A stretch of 46,877 bases of DNA from Candidatus Latescibacterota bacterium (GTDB lineage Bacteria > Latescibacterota > UBA2968), in assembly GCA_022821275.1 (NCBI GenBank), contig JAJEDY010000015.1, forward strand, positions 1 to 46,877, given 5' to 3'. This document shows positions 1-12,460 of this stretch, piece by piece; positions within the stretch are counted from its first letter, which is position 1; each line of letters starts with the position of its first letter. The translations under genes were made by a program, and so were the position numbers. The notes beneath the pieces were generated by a model. It was not told the DNA's origin. It saw only the letters and a program-made list of their open reading frames with translations, and made no database searches.

Positions 1-132
1 TCCTTGTTTCAGTGGATTGATGATAAAACTGGCATACAAAAAGCCTGTAAGGTGCGATCCTATAACGGGTTACTCGTCCATATCTTTGGACGAATAGCCG
101 CTGCTTGCTTCTTAATCGCTTTTTACTCTTGA
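1..132 (+). CDS. Possible 3' end of a gene cut by the window edge
   Basis: Frame 1 is open from the first base to a TGA at 130-132, giving 43 residues with no start codon inside the window. The peptide contains WIDDKTG near its start and FGRIAAACFLIAFYS at its end. That spacing loosely resembles the amphipathic start and first membrane helix of cytochrome b, but the reading frame stops where a cytochrome b would continue. It could be a truncated remnant, the true C-terminus of something else, or chance. A palindromic repeat (160-184) begins just downstream. Confidence 0.3.
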   Translation, partial: SLFQWIDDKTGIQKACKVRSYNGLLVHIFGRIAAACFLIAFYS

Positions 133-159
133 TTCGCGTTACCATTAAAAAGCATCTAC

Positions 160-233
160 GGGCGACCACGAGGATTGCCCCTACAACATCATGGCGCGAT
201 GACAAGCACGGGCGAGGCATGCCTCGCCCCTAC
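160..233. repeat. Two adjacent palindromic repeats of the GGGCGA...TCGCCCCTAC family
   Basis: Positions 160-184 and 210-233 each begin with GGGCGA and end with CGCCCCTAC or a close variant. The second has the perfect core GGGCGAGGCATGCCTCGCCC. Between them, around 186-206, lies a fragment matching the right half of the other repeat family seen at 963-995 (catcatg, gcgcgatgacaag). The CTA of the second unit supplies the TAG stop codon of the YceI-like gene at 230. Confidence 0.75.
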
Positions 234-898
234 ATTTCACCTCTTATCGTCGAACCAAAAAAATTTGTCTTCAAATCGATCTTCTTCCCAACCCGGTTAC
301 CCACCAGCCCGCGCGCACCTGCAATATCAAAATCCTTCAACGCAATCTCAAACTCGCCCTTCACCACAAAAAAATCCCCTAACGCGCGCTTCTTTGTCTG
401 CTCTGACGCCAGCAAATACGTCGCCTCAAAGGGAATCTCCATCTCCTTAGCCACACCGTGTAGTGAAAACGTCCCCATAGCCAAACCCTTAATCACAGCC
501 CTATCTTCTCCTGCCTCCACAGACACATCCTTCAACCCCGCAATCTCAAACCCAATCACCGGAAACTGTTTTTCATCCAACCAATCCGCGCTGTGCAAAT
601 GCTCATCGCGCTTCTCAATACCCGTTTCCATACTCGCAACCTGCACCTCAATCTTCCCGGTCAAACCCTCCAAATTTGCCGGATCCAGTTTCAACGCGCC
701 CGAAATCCCCGACGCTGTACCGTGGATCTCCTCCAGCGGTGCCGAACTCACAAACCGAATCTGATTCTTCCCCACCTCATTGCGCAACACAATCGTCTGC
801 ACCCCCTCAACCGGCAACCCCAATGCCGTCTCCGCCCAGACCTGTTGCACTGTAATACATCCGACAAAAAATAAACCAATGATCCATCGCATATTCAT
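230..898 (-). CDS. YceI-family secreted protein
   Basis: The product is a periplasmic YceI-like lipocalin-fold protein; the family binds isoprenoid or other amphipathic ligands, but the ligand here is unknown. The start at 898 (MNMRW) is preceded by AAGGAGA at good spacing, so a longer upstream frame to 940 is not needed. Residues 1 to about 22 form a signal peptide (charged start, hydrophobic core, VWA cleavage site). The rest carries YceI hallmarks: repeated amphipathic beta strands, the ...KRDEHLHSADWLDEKQFP... segment, and the closing pattern with DFDI. The length of about 222 residues fits the family. The stop codon TAG lies within a palindromic repeat, so the C-terminus may have been set by repeat insertion. 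It is monocistronic, with its back to the isocitrate dehydrogenase gene. Confidence 0.85.
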   Translation of the reverse strand: MNMRWIIGLFFVGCITVQQVWAETALGLPVEGVQTIVLRNEVGKNQIRFVSSAPLEEIHGTASGISGALKLDPANLEGLTGKIEVQVASMETGIEKRDEHLHSADWLDEKQFPVIGFEIAGLKDVSVEAGEDRAVIKGLAMGTFSLHGVAKEMEIPFEATYLLASEQTKKRALGDFFVVKGEFEIALKDFDIAGARGLVGNRVGKKIDLKTNFFGSTIRGEM

Positions 899-932
899 AC
901 TTTGTCTCCTTCTTGTGATAATACCCAAATGA

Positions 933-3377
<2,445 letters not shown>

Positions 3378-3413
3378 AAAAAGAGACTGGGTTTCCAGCC
3401 CCTAACCCCCTTC

Positions 3414-4298
3414 TTACGTCTTACCTTCTATCACGCGCAACAACACCTCGGTCGTCGTCAGCAGATCCAGCGTATTGTGGTACAAAATATCGCGCATTTG
3501 CACGGCATTTCCCGACTTGACAAACCGGTGATACGCATTGGGAATCTCAGCGCCCGGAATATCGCCTTGCCGGGTGCGGCGGCAAATATATTGTTCCAGA
3601 GTCTGCAACTTGCAATTGGGCAACTGCCTGCCCCAAATGCGACGTCCCACATGCAACATATCGATATGCGCCTGTCGCAGCCGAAACGGCACCCCCATAA
3701 ACAAACATCGGTCGCGGATATAGGGCAAATCATACGACTTGCCATTAAAACTCACAATCACCTTCGAAGCATCTAACAATGTGACAAAGTGCATCAACGA
3801 CGCAGCCTCTTCCGTATAATCTCGCGCCAGCAACTGCACAACGCGCAAATCGCCATCGAAATGCCCCAACACCCCAATCAAAAACAGCGGCGTCCCAGCC
3901 GTCAACCCCGTCGTCTCAATATCGACGTAAATCACATCTTCGGCGCATACATCAATCAAAGAATGAAATGTATCATACGGATCGTGCGGCACATTGCCCG
4001 CATGTAATGCGCCAATCGCGCGTTCGTATCGCGTGCCAAACGCGCGCCCGCCACCGCGCAGCACCTCCTGAACAGTCTGATCAATCAGCAAAAATGTGCC
4101 AGCGGGCGTATGAATCTCCTCGCCCTGCGTCACCTCGTCCAGTGCCAGATGCAATCGCGCATCGGACGCAGTAGCCATCACGCGCAACGCATCGGGATCG
4201 GGCGCACGTCTCTCTTCGGCTTCAGAGACCTCATCTGCGTGTTTCAAATCGCGGCGATTGAGCGCGGCGATGCGTCTTCTCATCTCATCAGAAATCAT
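3414..4298 (-). CDS. RNase H-fold exonuclease-like protein (YprB-like)
   Basis: The central part (residues about 120-290) matches the YprB/RNase H-like (DEDD exonuclease) fold. YVDIETTGL carries the first Asp-Glu pair, VSFNGKSYDLPYI the Exo II-like block, and HNTLDLLTT the final acidic motif. Members are putative 3'-5' exonucleases on RNA or DNA; the substrate is unknown. The N-terminal 110 residues (charged, with AEERRAPDPDA) are not recognised. No Shine-Dalgarno sequence precedes the ATG, and the promoter at 4305-4334 would start transcription at or next to the start codon. The gene diverges from the ABC operon. Confidence 0.8.
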   Translation of the reverse strand: MISDEMRRRIAALNRRDLKHADEVSEAEERRAPDPDALRVMATASDARLHLALDEVTQGEEIHTPAGTFLLIDQTVQEVLRGGGRAFGTRYERAIGALHAGNVPHDPYDTFHSLIDVCAEDVIYVDIETTGLTAGTPLFLIGVLGHFDGDLRVVQLLARDYTEEAASLMHFVTLLDASKVIVSFNGKSYDLPYIRDRCLFMGVPFRLRQAHIDMLHVGRRIWGRQLPNCKLQTLEQYICRRTRQGDIPGAEIPNAYHRFVKSGNAVQMRDILYHNTLDLLTTTEVLLRVIEGKT

Positions 4299-4304
4299 AA
4301 AAAC

Positions 4305-4334
4305 AATATACTCTCACAACAGCCGATCCGTCAA
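4305..4334 (-). promoter_or_regulatory. Promoter implying a leaderless transcript
   Basis: On the minus strand TTGACG (4334-4329) and TATATT (4310-4305) are 18 bp apart. The expected transcription start falls at about 4298, the A of the start codon of the RNase H-fold gene, and no ribosome binding site is visible. Confidence 0.4.
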
Positions 4335-4387
4335 GGTGATAGAAAATCCTCGCATGAAAGAACCAGTTTGATTAAGTTAGAACCCCT

Positions 4388-6295
4388 ATGAAACGAACCT
4401 ATCTCCTCATCCCCTTACTCCTCTGTGGTTGCCTCGCACCCGACCCGGGGCACCGTGCAAAAACAGGTGAAGCCGCACAATCCAACGCGGTGATTCACGA
4501 AACGCGCGCACCCGTACAAATCGACCCGAAAATCCTGATCAACCGCACCTTTGGGGAAGCCCCCATCCTCGCTGAAAAAGTCAAAAAAGGCGAACTCCCC
4601 CCCGTATCTGAACGCCTGCCCAAAAATCCACTCATCGTCGTCCCCATGGACACCATCGGACAATACGGCGGCGTCTTGCGGCGCGCACTCACCGGCGACA
4701 TCATCCAGACAGCGGGCGTCAATAAAACACTGAGCGAAAACCTCATGGGATTCTCGCGTCCCTTGCCCGACAGCATCGTACACAACCTCGCCGAAAGCTT
4801 TGAATTTCACGACGAAGGCCGGACCGCAATCTTCAAAATCCGCAAAGGCATCAAATGGTCAGACGGTGTACCATTTACCGTTGACGACATATTGTTCTGG
4901 TACTACGACATGACATTTGACGACAATGCCCGTCCCCACAACCAGCCCGTACCCCCCTCTGTATGGGTCGTTGATGGCAAACCCATCGACCTGAAAAAAA
5001 TCGACGACCACACCCTTGAAGTCTCATCGTCCAAACCCCTCGGTCGCGTATTACACGCCCTGTGTTTAGACGTCATAGCACAGCCCAAACACCACCTGTC
5101 GCACTTACACCCCCGCTACAATCCCGAAGCGACCTATGAAGAATTTCGAGAACAAGCCACCAATGCCATGGTCATCATGAAACCCGGCATGCCGCGCCTA
5201 TCCGCCTGGGTCCCCGTAGAATGGATTCGCGGTCAGCGCATCGTCTATGCGCGCAACCCCTACTACTGGAAAATCGACACAGCGGGCAATCAACTGCCCT
5301 ATGCGGACCGCATCGAATTTACCGTCATTCAAGACCCCCAGGTCATCCTGCTCAAATTTGTCAACGGCGAACTCGACCTGTTTGGCCGATACTCGCGCAT
5401 CAACATGTTTCCCACGCTGCGCACCGAAGAAAAAAAGGGCAAATTCAAATTGCGTATCACCGGTCCAGATCGCGGCCCCGCCTATTACCTCAACTGGGAC
5501 ACCCCAAAACCCGCCCTGCGAGAAGCCTTTCGCAACCGCGACGTGCGCATTGCCCTGTCTTATGCGATCAACCGCGAAGAAATCAACCAGATCGTCTATC
5601 ACGGCCTCCTCGACCCCGCGGGCTACTCCTTCGCCCCCTCTAACCCGCACTATTCAGAAGCGGCCTATCGCAAATACGCCAAATTCGACCCCGACAAATC
5701 CCGCGACCTCCTCGACAAAGCCGGATACCGCGACACAGACGGCGATGGTTGGCGCGAACTCAAAGATGGATCGCGTTTTGAACTCAACATCGACGTCGTT
5801 CCCGGCGTCGGCGTCGATGTCTCCGAACTCGTCTCCGAACACTGGCGCGACATCGGCATTAAAGCCAACCTGAACATATCCCTGCGCGACATCGTATGGC
5901 CCCGCCGCCTCAACGGCGAATACGACATACACCACTGGGGCCTCGAAGGACCCGCCGATCCTCTTGGCCGCCTCAACGACTGGGCAATTATGGCACCCAC
6001 CGTCCCCTTCTGGCACCGCAACGCCTCCAAAGAAGGTCCCGCGTGGTTGCACGAAGCCACAACGCGCATCAAAAAAGTATTGACAACCGTAGATCCCATA
6101 GCCGTACATGAACACATGACAAAAGTGCGCGACCTCCACACCGACAACGTACCCGTCATCGTCGTCGGCTCTGCCTACTCGATATGGGGCGCCAGCACGC
6201 GACTGGGCAATGCCCCTTTTCAGGGCAGCGCCGCCGACGTACACCGCGGCTGGGGTCGTCCCGTATTTCACGAACAGATATTTATAAAACAATAG
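4388..6295 (+). CDS. ABC transporter substrate-binding lipoprotein (peptide/nickel family 5)
   Basis: This is the extracytoplasmic solute receptor of the Dpp/Opp-type importer encoded just downstream. The N-terminus MKRTYLLIPLLLCGC is a lipoprotein signal with the acylated Cys at residue 15. SBP family 5 features include GGVLRRALTGD near the start of the mature domain, the FKIRKGIKWSDGVPFTVDDILF block, NRDVRIALSYAINREEI, and the C-terminal hinge. At 635 residues it is longer than the typical 500-550. The usual family ligands are peptides, but binding proteins of this class also take opines or oligosaccharides, so the substrate is open. The gene is 3 bp upstream of the first permease. Confidence 0.92.
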   Translation: MKRTYLLIPLLLCGCLAPDPGHRAKTGEAAQSNAVIHETRAPVQIDPKILINRTFGEAPILAEKVKKGELPPVSERLPKNPLIVVPMDTIGQYGGVLRRALTGDIIQTAGVNKTLSENLMGFSRPLPDSIVHNLAESFEFHDEGRTAIFKIRKGIKWSDGVPFTVDDILFWYYDMTFDDNARPHNQPVPPSVWVVDGKPIDLKKIDDHTLEVSSSKPLGRVLHALCLDVIAQPKHHLSHLHPRYNPEATYEEFREQATNAMVIMKPGMPRLSAWVPVEWIRGQRIVYARNPYYWKIDTAGNQLPYADRIEFTVIQDPQVILLKFVNGELDLFGRYSRINMFPTLRTEEKKGKFKLRITGPDRGPAYYLNWDTPKPALREAFRNRDVRIALSYAINREEINQIVYHGLLDPAGYSFAPSNPHYSEAAYRKYAKFDPDKSRDLLDKAGYRDTDGDGWRELKDGSRFELNIDVVPGVGVDVSELVSEHWRDIGIKANLNISLRDIVWPRRLNGEYDIHHWGLEGPADPLGRLNDWAIMAPTVPFWHRNASKEGPAWLHEATTRIKKVLTTVDPIAVHEHMTKVRDLHTDNVPVIVVGSAYSIWGASTRLGNAPFQGSAADVHRGWGRPVFHEQIFIKQ

Positions 6296-6298
6296 CCC

Positions 6299-7297
6299 AT
6301 GACCAACTACATCATCCGCCGTCTGTTGCACATGATCCCCACGCTGATCCTGATATCAATGGTCAGCTTTGTGGTCATTCAAGCGCCGCCGGGCGACATG
6401 CTCACCTCTCGCCTCGCCGAATTGGCCGAACAGGGCGAACTCGGATCTGAAAGCGCGATGGCGCAAATTGGAGCTTTGCGCGAACGCTATGGCCTCAACG
6501 ACCCCATCTATGTGCAATACATCCACTGGATCTGGAAAATCGTCAGCAAAGGCGACTTCGGGCAATCCTTCACGTACGAAATGGACGTCATGGAACTCCT
6601 GGCCGAACGCCTGGGACTCACACTCACACTCACACTCTCCACCTTGATCTTCACCTGGATCGTCGCCATACCCATCGGCATCTACTCTGCCACCCGACAG
6701 TATTCGATAGGCGATTACGGCTTTACCTTTCTCGGATTCATCGGCCTTGCCACCCCAAACTTCTTGCTGGCCCTGGTCATCATGTTCATACAGGTCGCCG
6801 TCTTTGAAGCCGAATCCGTAGGCGGCCTCCTCTCTCCCGAATACATCGGCGCTGCCTGGACGTGGGCAAAATTCATCGATCTCCTCAAACATATATGGGT
6901 ACCCATCATCGTCATCGGCACGGGCAGCACAGCGGGCATCATCCGCATCATGCGCGGCAACCTGCTCGACATACTGGGACAACAGCACATTCAAACCGGG
7001 CGCGCCAAGGGCCTCAAAGAAGGCAAAGTCATCGTCAAATACGGCGTGCGCATCGCCATCAACCCCCTCGTCAGTCGCCTGGGCCTCGAACTGCCCAACC
7101 TGCTCTCTGGCGCCGTCGTCACCGGCATCGTACTCGGCCTGCCAACCGCTGGCCCCATTTTTCTCACAGCACTCACATCTCAAGACATGTATCTGGCAGG
7201 TGCATTCCTGCTCCTTGCAGCCACATTCTTGCTCATCGGCAACTTATTAGCCGATATTCTCCTGGCATGGCTCGACCCGAGGATACGCTATGAGTAG
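6299..7297 (+). CDS. ABC transporter permease, DppB/OppB type
   Basis: This is an inner-membrane permease subunit of the peptide-type importer. It begins with the characteristic YIIRRLLHMIPTLILISMVSFVVI first helix. It has a periplasmic loop with the LRERYGLNDPIYVQYIHWI segment and five further hydrophobic segments. The cytoplasmic coupling (EAA-like) loop is around GRAKGLKEGKVIVKYGVR. The length of 332 residues is normal. It overlaps the next permease gene by 8 bp, so the two are probably translationally coupled. Confidence 0.93.
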   Translation: MTNYIIRRLLHMIPTLILISMVSFVVIQAPPGDMLTSRLAELAEQGELGSESAMAQIGALRERYGLNDPIYVQYIHWIWKIVSKGDFGQSFTYEMDVMELLAERLGLTLTLTLSTLIFTWIVAIPIGIYSATRQYSIGDYGFTFLGFIGLATPNFLLALVIMFIQVAVFEAESVGGLLSPEYIGAAWTWAKFIDLLKHIWVPIIVIGTGSTAGIIRIMRGNLLDILGQQHIQTGRAKGLKEGKVIVKYGVRIAINPLVSRLGLELPNLLSGAVVTGIVLGLPTAGPIFLTALTSQDMYLAGAFLLLAATFLLIGNLLADILLAWLDPRIRYE

Positions 7298-8432
7298 CAT
7301 CGTCGAAACACCTCCCGACGAGCGCGAGGAAACCCTCGTCGAGGAAAATACAACCACCGCCACCTATTCACAGCGTCAACTCATCTGGCGGCGTTTCAAA
7401 AAACACCGCGCCGGCGTCATCGGCGGATGTGTGGTCATCTTCCTCTACATCTGCGTCTTTCTGGGCGAATTCCTATCGCCACACGATCCGGCGCATCGCT
7501 ACTACGACTACGTACACCTGCCTGCCCAGCGCATCCACATATTCTCTCAAGACGGCATCCACTGGCCCTTTGTCTATGGCATCAAAAAATCTTTTGACCT
7601 GCAAACCGGCGTCAAAACCTATACAGAAGACGCCTCTGTGCGCTACCCCATATACCCCTTTGCGCGAGGTGCCCAATACACATTCTACGGCCTCTTCACC
7701 ACCGACATCCACCTGTTTGGCACCGGCAAAGACAATCCGATGTTCCTCCTCGGCACCGACCGTTTCGGACGCGACATGCTCTCGCGCATCATCGCAGGGG
7801 GCCGCATCTCCCTCACCATTGGCCTCCTCGCCGTATTCATCAGCCTCACCCTCGGCTCTACGCTCGGTGTGATCTCCGGCTATTACGGCGGCAATATCGA
7901 CAACATCATCCAGCGCATCATCGAACTCATCTTCGCATTTCCATCCATCCCCATCCTCATGGCCCTCAGCGCAATCTTGCCCCCCGAATGGCCCTCGCAC
8001 CTGGTCTTTATGGGCATTGTCACCGTACTCGCGCTCGTGGGTTGGGGCGGACTCGCCCGTGAAATACGCGGCAAAACCCTGTCCATCCGCGAATCCGACT
8101 TTGTACTGGCCGCCCGCGTGGCCGGCGCCAGAGATCGGCGCATCATCTTCCGGCACCTGCTCCCGTCCATGTTCAGCCACATCATCGTCATAGCAACCCT
8201 CGCCATTCCCGGATTCATCCTCGGCGAAAGCACATTGAGTTTTCTCGGCCTGGGCATCAAACCCCCCATGACCTCCTGGGGACTGCTCTTATCCGACGCC
8301 ATGAACATTCACTCACTCAGTCTCTATCCCTGGCTCCTCATCCCGGGCGTCTGCATCATCATCGCCGTCCTCGCCTTCAACTTCCTCGGCGACGGCCTGC
8401 GCGATGCAGCCGATCCGTATTCGAGCAGATAA
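7290..8432 (+). CDS. ABC transporter permease, DppC/OppC type with enlarged periplasmic loop
   Basis: This is the second permease subunit. The cytoplasmic N-terminus ends in the family pattern RRFKKHRAGVIGG before helix 1. The domain then carries FLLGTDRFGRDMLSR, the four or five core helices, and the EAA loop (LAARVAGARDRRIIFRHLLPS). It has 380 residues against about 300 for typical DppC. The extra length is an insertion of roughly 80 residues between helix 1 and the LGTDRFGRD segment, on the outer face where the binding protein docks. The long binding protein and this long loop may have co-evolved (inference). Confidence 0.93.
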   Translation: MSSIVETPPDEREETLVEENTTTATYSQRQLIWRRFKKHRAGVIGGCVVIFLYICVFLGEFLSPHDPAHRYYDYVHLPAQRIHIFSQDGIHWPFVYGIKKSFDLQTGVKTYTEDASVRYPIYPFARGAQYTFYGLFTTDIHLFGTGKDNPMFLLGTDRFGRDMLSRIIAGGRISLTIGLLAVFISLTLGSTLGVISGYYGGNIDNIIQRIIELIFAFPSIPILMALSAILPPEWPSHLVFMGIVTVLALVGWGGLAREIRGKTLSIRESDFVLAARVAGARDRRIIFRHLLPSMFSHIIVIATLAIPGFILGESTLSFLGLGIKPPMTSWGLLLSDAMNIHSLSLYPWLLIPGVCIIIAVLAFNFLGDGLRDAADPYSSR

Positions 8433-8435
8433 GAT

Positions 8436-9422
8436 ATGACCCAATCCCTCTTAGACATACGCGACCTCAAAACCTATTTCTACACCGACGATGGCATCGT
8501 GCGCGCGGTCGATGGCGTATCCCTATCCATCGCCCCCAAAAAAACACTCGGCGTGGTCGGCGAATCGGGCTGCGGAAAAAGTATCACCGCCTTTTCGACC
8601 ATGCGCCTCATCCCGAGTCCCCCGGGAAAAATCGAACACGGGCAGATCCTCTTTCACAAAGGTCCCGAAAGCGATCCCATTGACCTGACACAACTCAATC
8701 CCAAAGGCACGCAGATGCGCGATATTCGCGGGAATGACATCGCCATGATCTTTCAGGAGCCTATGACCTCTCTCAGCCCTGTACACACCGTGGGCAATCA
8801 AATTGCCGAGGCGATCAGGCTGCATCAAAACGCAGACAAAAAAGAAGCCCGCGAACGCGCCATCGATGCCCTCAACAAAGTGCGCCTACCGCGACCCGAC
8901 CGCCAGGTCGATGCGTATCCCCATGAACTCTCAGGCGGCATGCGCCAGCGCGCCATGATCGCAATGGCCCTCTCGTGCAATCCCAGCTTGCTCATCGCCG
9001 ACGAACCCACGACAGCCCTCGATGTCACGGTACAGGCTCAAATCCTGGACCTGATGCGCCATCTCCAATCCGACATCGGCATGGCGATCATGCTCATCAC
9101 CCACGACCTCGGCGTCGTCGCCAGCATGGCCGATTACGTCGCAGTCATGTACCTGGGCAAAATCGTCGAATACGCCGACACGTGCACCGTCTTCAAAAAT
9201 CCGCGCCATCCCTACACTATGGGCCTGCTGAACTCCATCCCACAGGTGGGCCAAAAACGCCGCCTGGTACCCATTGAAGGCACAATCCCCGATCCCTTTG
9301 AAATCCCGCAGGGTTGCGCCTTTGCCCCGCGATGCCCGCATGTAATGGATAAATGCCGAGAAGAACCACAACTCCTCGAAATTGAATCGGGCCATCGCGT
9401 CAGTTGCTGGCTGGAAAACTGA
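8436..9422 (+). CDS. ABC transporter ATP-binding protein, DppD/OppD type
   Basis: This is one of the two ATPases driving the importer. Walker A is GESGCGKS (about residues 42-49), the Q-loop is FQEPMTSL, the ABC signature is LSGGMRQR, Walker B is [12 protein letters not shown], and the switch His lies in LITHDLG. The C-terminal oligopeptide-transporter extension contains [14 protein letters not shown], the Cys-rich segment common in this subfamily. It follows the permease by 3 bp. Confidence 0.94.
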   Translation: MTQSLLDIRDLKTYFYTDDGIVRAVDGVSLSIAPKKTLGVVGESGCGKSITAFSTMRLIPSPPGKIEHGQILFHKGPESDPIDLTQLNPKGTQMRDIRGNDIAMIFQEPMTSLSPVHTVGNQIAEAIRLHQNADKKEARERAIDALNKVRLPRPDRQVDAYPHELSGGMRQRAMIAMALSCNPSLLIADEPTTALDVTVQAQILDLMRHLQSDIGMAIMLITHDLGVVASMADYVAVMYLGKIVEYADTCTVFKNPRHPYTMGLLNSIPQVGQKRRLVPIEGTIPDPFEIPQGCAFAPRCPHVMDKCREEPQLLEIESGHRVSCWLEN

Positions 9423-9433
9423 TCGCCTCACAA

Positions 9434-10453
<1,020 letters not shown>

Positions 10454-10461
10454 GAAAAAAA

Positions 10462-11259
10462 ATGTCCCTAACACAAAAACAACTCGACCGTTTCCGCTCC
10501 TCGGGTTACGCCATCGTACCCGACATGTTCACCCACCGCGAAATACGCGCCATGCGCGCTGAACTCGACCGCTTCAAACGCGAGGGCCTCCTCCGCAATG
10601 TCGCCACTGACGGGGATGGGCAGACCCATTCACAAACGCAAGTCAACCTGCAAATCTGTCCCATCACACCCAAAAGCACGCTTTATCGCGCCCTGCACTT
10701 TCACCCCAAAGTCCTCACATTGGTTGAGCAACTCATCGGCTCACCCTTTGTATTCTACCTCGACCAGATCTTTCTCAAACCCGGCAAACAGGGCATTGGC
10801 ACGGACTGGCACCAGGACAACGCGTATTTCAAAATCAGCGACCCCGCCAAAGGCGTTGGCATGTGGGTTGCCCTTCACGACGCCAACATCGCCAACGGCA
10901 CACTGCACATCGTACCCGACAGCCACCGCGAAATCTACGCCCATGACCGGGACCCCAACAGCGACCATCACATACACTGCACAGTACCTGAAGAAAGAGC
11001 CATCCCCATCGAATTGCCAGCCGGGGGTGTCGTCTTCTTCAACTTTGGCATTGCACATCGCACACTTGCAAATACCACAAACAGAGAACGCGCGGGCCTT
11101 GCCCTGCACTTTTTGAACACCGACTATATTCCCACAAACCTCAAATCGACCCGACGCTATACCCACCTCACAGGTCCCCTTGCCACAGGTGGAAAAAAAG
11201 AATACGGCCTTTGCGTTGCCAATACCTGGTCCAATGAAGTAGATCGCCTTATCGAATAA
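10462..11259 (+). CDS. Phytanoyl-CoA dioxygenase (PhyH) family protein
   Basis: It is predicted to be an Fe(II)/2-oxoglutarate-dependent oxygenase acting on an unknown small molecule. The double-stranded beta-helix metal site is visible as HQD in TDWHQDN and the distal His in FGIAHRTLANTT. The co-substrate Arg is probably in NRERAGLAL. Length 265 is typical. AGGA precedes the ATG, and the gene sits 8 bp after the last ABC gene, so it is almost certainly in the same operon. It may process the imported compound, but nothing in the sequence names that compound. A palindromic repeat follows the stop codon. Confidence 0.88.
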   Translation: MSLTQKQLDRFRSSGYAIVPDMFTHREIRAMRAELDRFKREGLLRNVATDGDGQTHSQTQVNLQICPITPKSTLYRALHFHPKVLTLVEQLIGSPFVFYLDQIFLKPGKQGIGTDWHQDNAYFKISDPAKGVGMWVALHDANIANGTLHIVPDSHREIYAHDRDPNSDHHIHCTVPEERAIPIELPAGGVVFFNFGIAHRTLANTTNRERAGLALHFLNTDYIPTNLKSTRRYTHLTGPLATGGKKEYGLCVANTWSNEVDRLIE

Positions 11260-11265
11260 AAAATG

Positions 11266-11289
11266 GGGCGAAAAATCTTTCGCCCCTAC
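11266..11289. repeat. Palindromic repeat of the GGGCGA...TCGCCCCTAC family
   Basis: Here the core arms are GGGCGAAA and TTTCGCCC. It lies between convergent genes. Its CTA (11286-11288) is the TAG stop codon of the small lipoprotein gene on the minus strand. Confidence 0.7.
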
Positions 11290-11573
11290 TCCTGCGCCTT
11301 TGCCCTCATAATGCGCTGCACTTTATGAACCTCGCGCCACAGTACCCGGGCCTTACCCTGTGTCTCTGTCGTCACCACAATCTCTTCTTCATCTGCCCGC
11401 AGCAAAATCCCCTGAAATGTTGAGCCATCTCTGGTCTCTATCAACAGAGAATCCCCCACCGCGATCTGCTCTGGGGAATGCACCATCTCGTAATAATTAT
11501 AAGACGAGGGCGATGTGGTCTCGCAACCACAAATCCACAGACTCAACATCACAACGCTTAGCAACCTGTTCAT
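11286..11573 (-). CDS. Small putative lipoprotein with SH3/Sm-like barrel
   Basis: Ninety-five residues from the ATG at 11573, which is preceded by GAGGTG. MNRLLSVVMLSLWICGCE is a lipoprotein signal with the Cys at residue 17. The mature part (GDSLLIETRDGSTFQGILLRA followed by EEEIVVTTE) has the strand-turn pattern of a small beta barrel like those in Sm/LSM-like or YgdI-type lipoproteins. It is the last gene of the minus-strand polyamine-synthase operon. Function unknown. Confidence 0.7.
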   Translation of the reverse strand: MNRLLSVVMLSLWICGCETTSPSSYNYYEMVHSPEQIAVGDSLLIETRDGSTFQGILLRADEEEIVVTTETQGKARVLWREVHKVQRIMRAKAQE

Positions 11574-11581
11574 AATACACC

Positions 11582-12460
11582 TCACAGGGGTTCTGCTAAA
11601 AAAACCCGCCACCGATCTACAGGTCGAAATTTCTGCTTGAACTGGCGCAAACCCGATAAACCCAGATCCCCTGCGTCATTTACGAGACGATAATCGGACA
11701 ACGCGCCATAGACCCGCCACCGCAAAAAATACGACAAATCGGGCAAATCGGGATTGGTCTTTGCAACAAAAAAATGCGCCAAATCGGGCTGCATCTTTCC
11801 GCTCAGGGCAAAAGCCTCAATCTGTCCCGCAACCTCCACACACCACCCCCACAACACATCTTCTGACCAAAAATGAAACTGATCGAGCGCTGCCCGCGTA
11901 TATCCCCAGTCCAGCAAAAAGGGATGCCGACGCCCCTGACGACGACGCCAGTGTTTCAACAGCGCGAAACAATCCGGCACATCCCACGCCGTCAAAGCGC
12001 GAAAACGGAACGCATGGGCGCGCTCAAATCGCCTCACGCGCTTGCGCACATCCTTAAAACGCCGTCCTCTGATCGCAGCAATCTGCGATGGATCATAGAC
12101 GTATTCCGCGTCTTTATCGCGCAACACGAACCGTTCGGTATCTACGTATTTGGCATCACGGGCATCAAGCCACAAAATTCTCGGCAGACGACCATCCTGA
12201 CGAGATGCGAGTTTGTCGATAACCCTCTTCAGTATATCAGCATCACAGGGAACGGGCGGCAGCAGCAAATCAACACCTTCTGGACGCTGTACTAACAGAC
12301 ACGTACTCCCCGCAATTTCATCGACGCACACAATCCGATTGGGTGCGAGACTAAAAGCAGAGAGAAAAGGCGGAAAATAACACCAGGCCCGTTTGTTTGC
12401 CCGCAAAAACACATCGCGCAAATACGCGCCATACGAGGGATCAATGGGATGCCCGATCAC
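11582..12460 (-). CDS. DUF2156 / LPG-synthase C-terminal domain protein
   Basis: The protein has a double GNAT-like fold as in the catalytic domain of phosphatidylglycerol lysyltransferase (MprF) and FemAB-like enzymes. Supporting features are a central KDVRKRVRRFERAH basic helix, the RRQGRRHPFLLDW stretch, and the C-terminal signature NDAGDLGLSGLRQFKQKF. It has 292 residues and no membrane domain, so it is the soluble catalytic module only. The family transfers aminoacyl or acyl groups to lipids or small amines, but the donor and acceptor here are unknown. Its start overlaps the 3' end of the BpsA gene by 20 bp, implying coupled translation and a shared pathway. Confidence 0.75.
   Translation of the reverse strand: MIGHPIDPSYGAYLRDVFLRANKRAWCYFPPFLSAFSLAPNRIVCVDEIAGSTCLLVQRPEGVDLLLPPVPCDADILKRVIDKLASRQDGRLPRILWLDARDAKYVDTERFVLRDKDAEYVYDPSQIAAIRGRRFKDVRKRVRRFERAHAFRFRALTAWDVPDCFALLKHWRRRQGRRHPFLLDWGYTRAALDQFHFWSEDVLWGWCVEVAGQIEAFALSGKMQPDLAHFFVAKTNPDLPDLSYFLRWRVYGALSDYRLVNDAGDLGLSGLRQFKQKFRPVDRWRVFLAEPL

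Noticed and set aside
1-132. Cytochrome b-like reading of the left-edge fragment
   Set aside because: The resemblance rests on two short stretches and the frame stops where a cytochrome b would go on. I kept it only as an unnamed partial gene.
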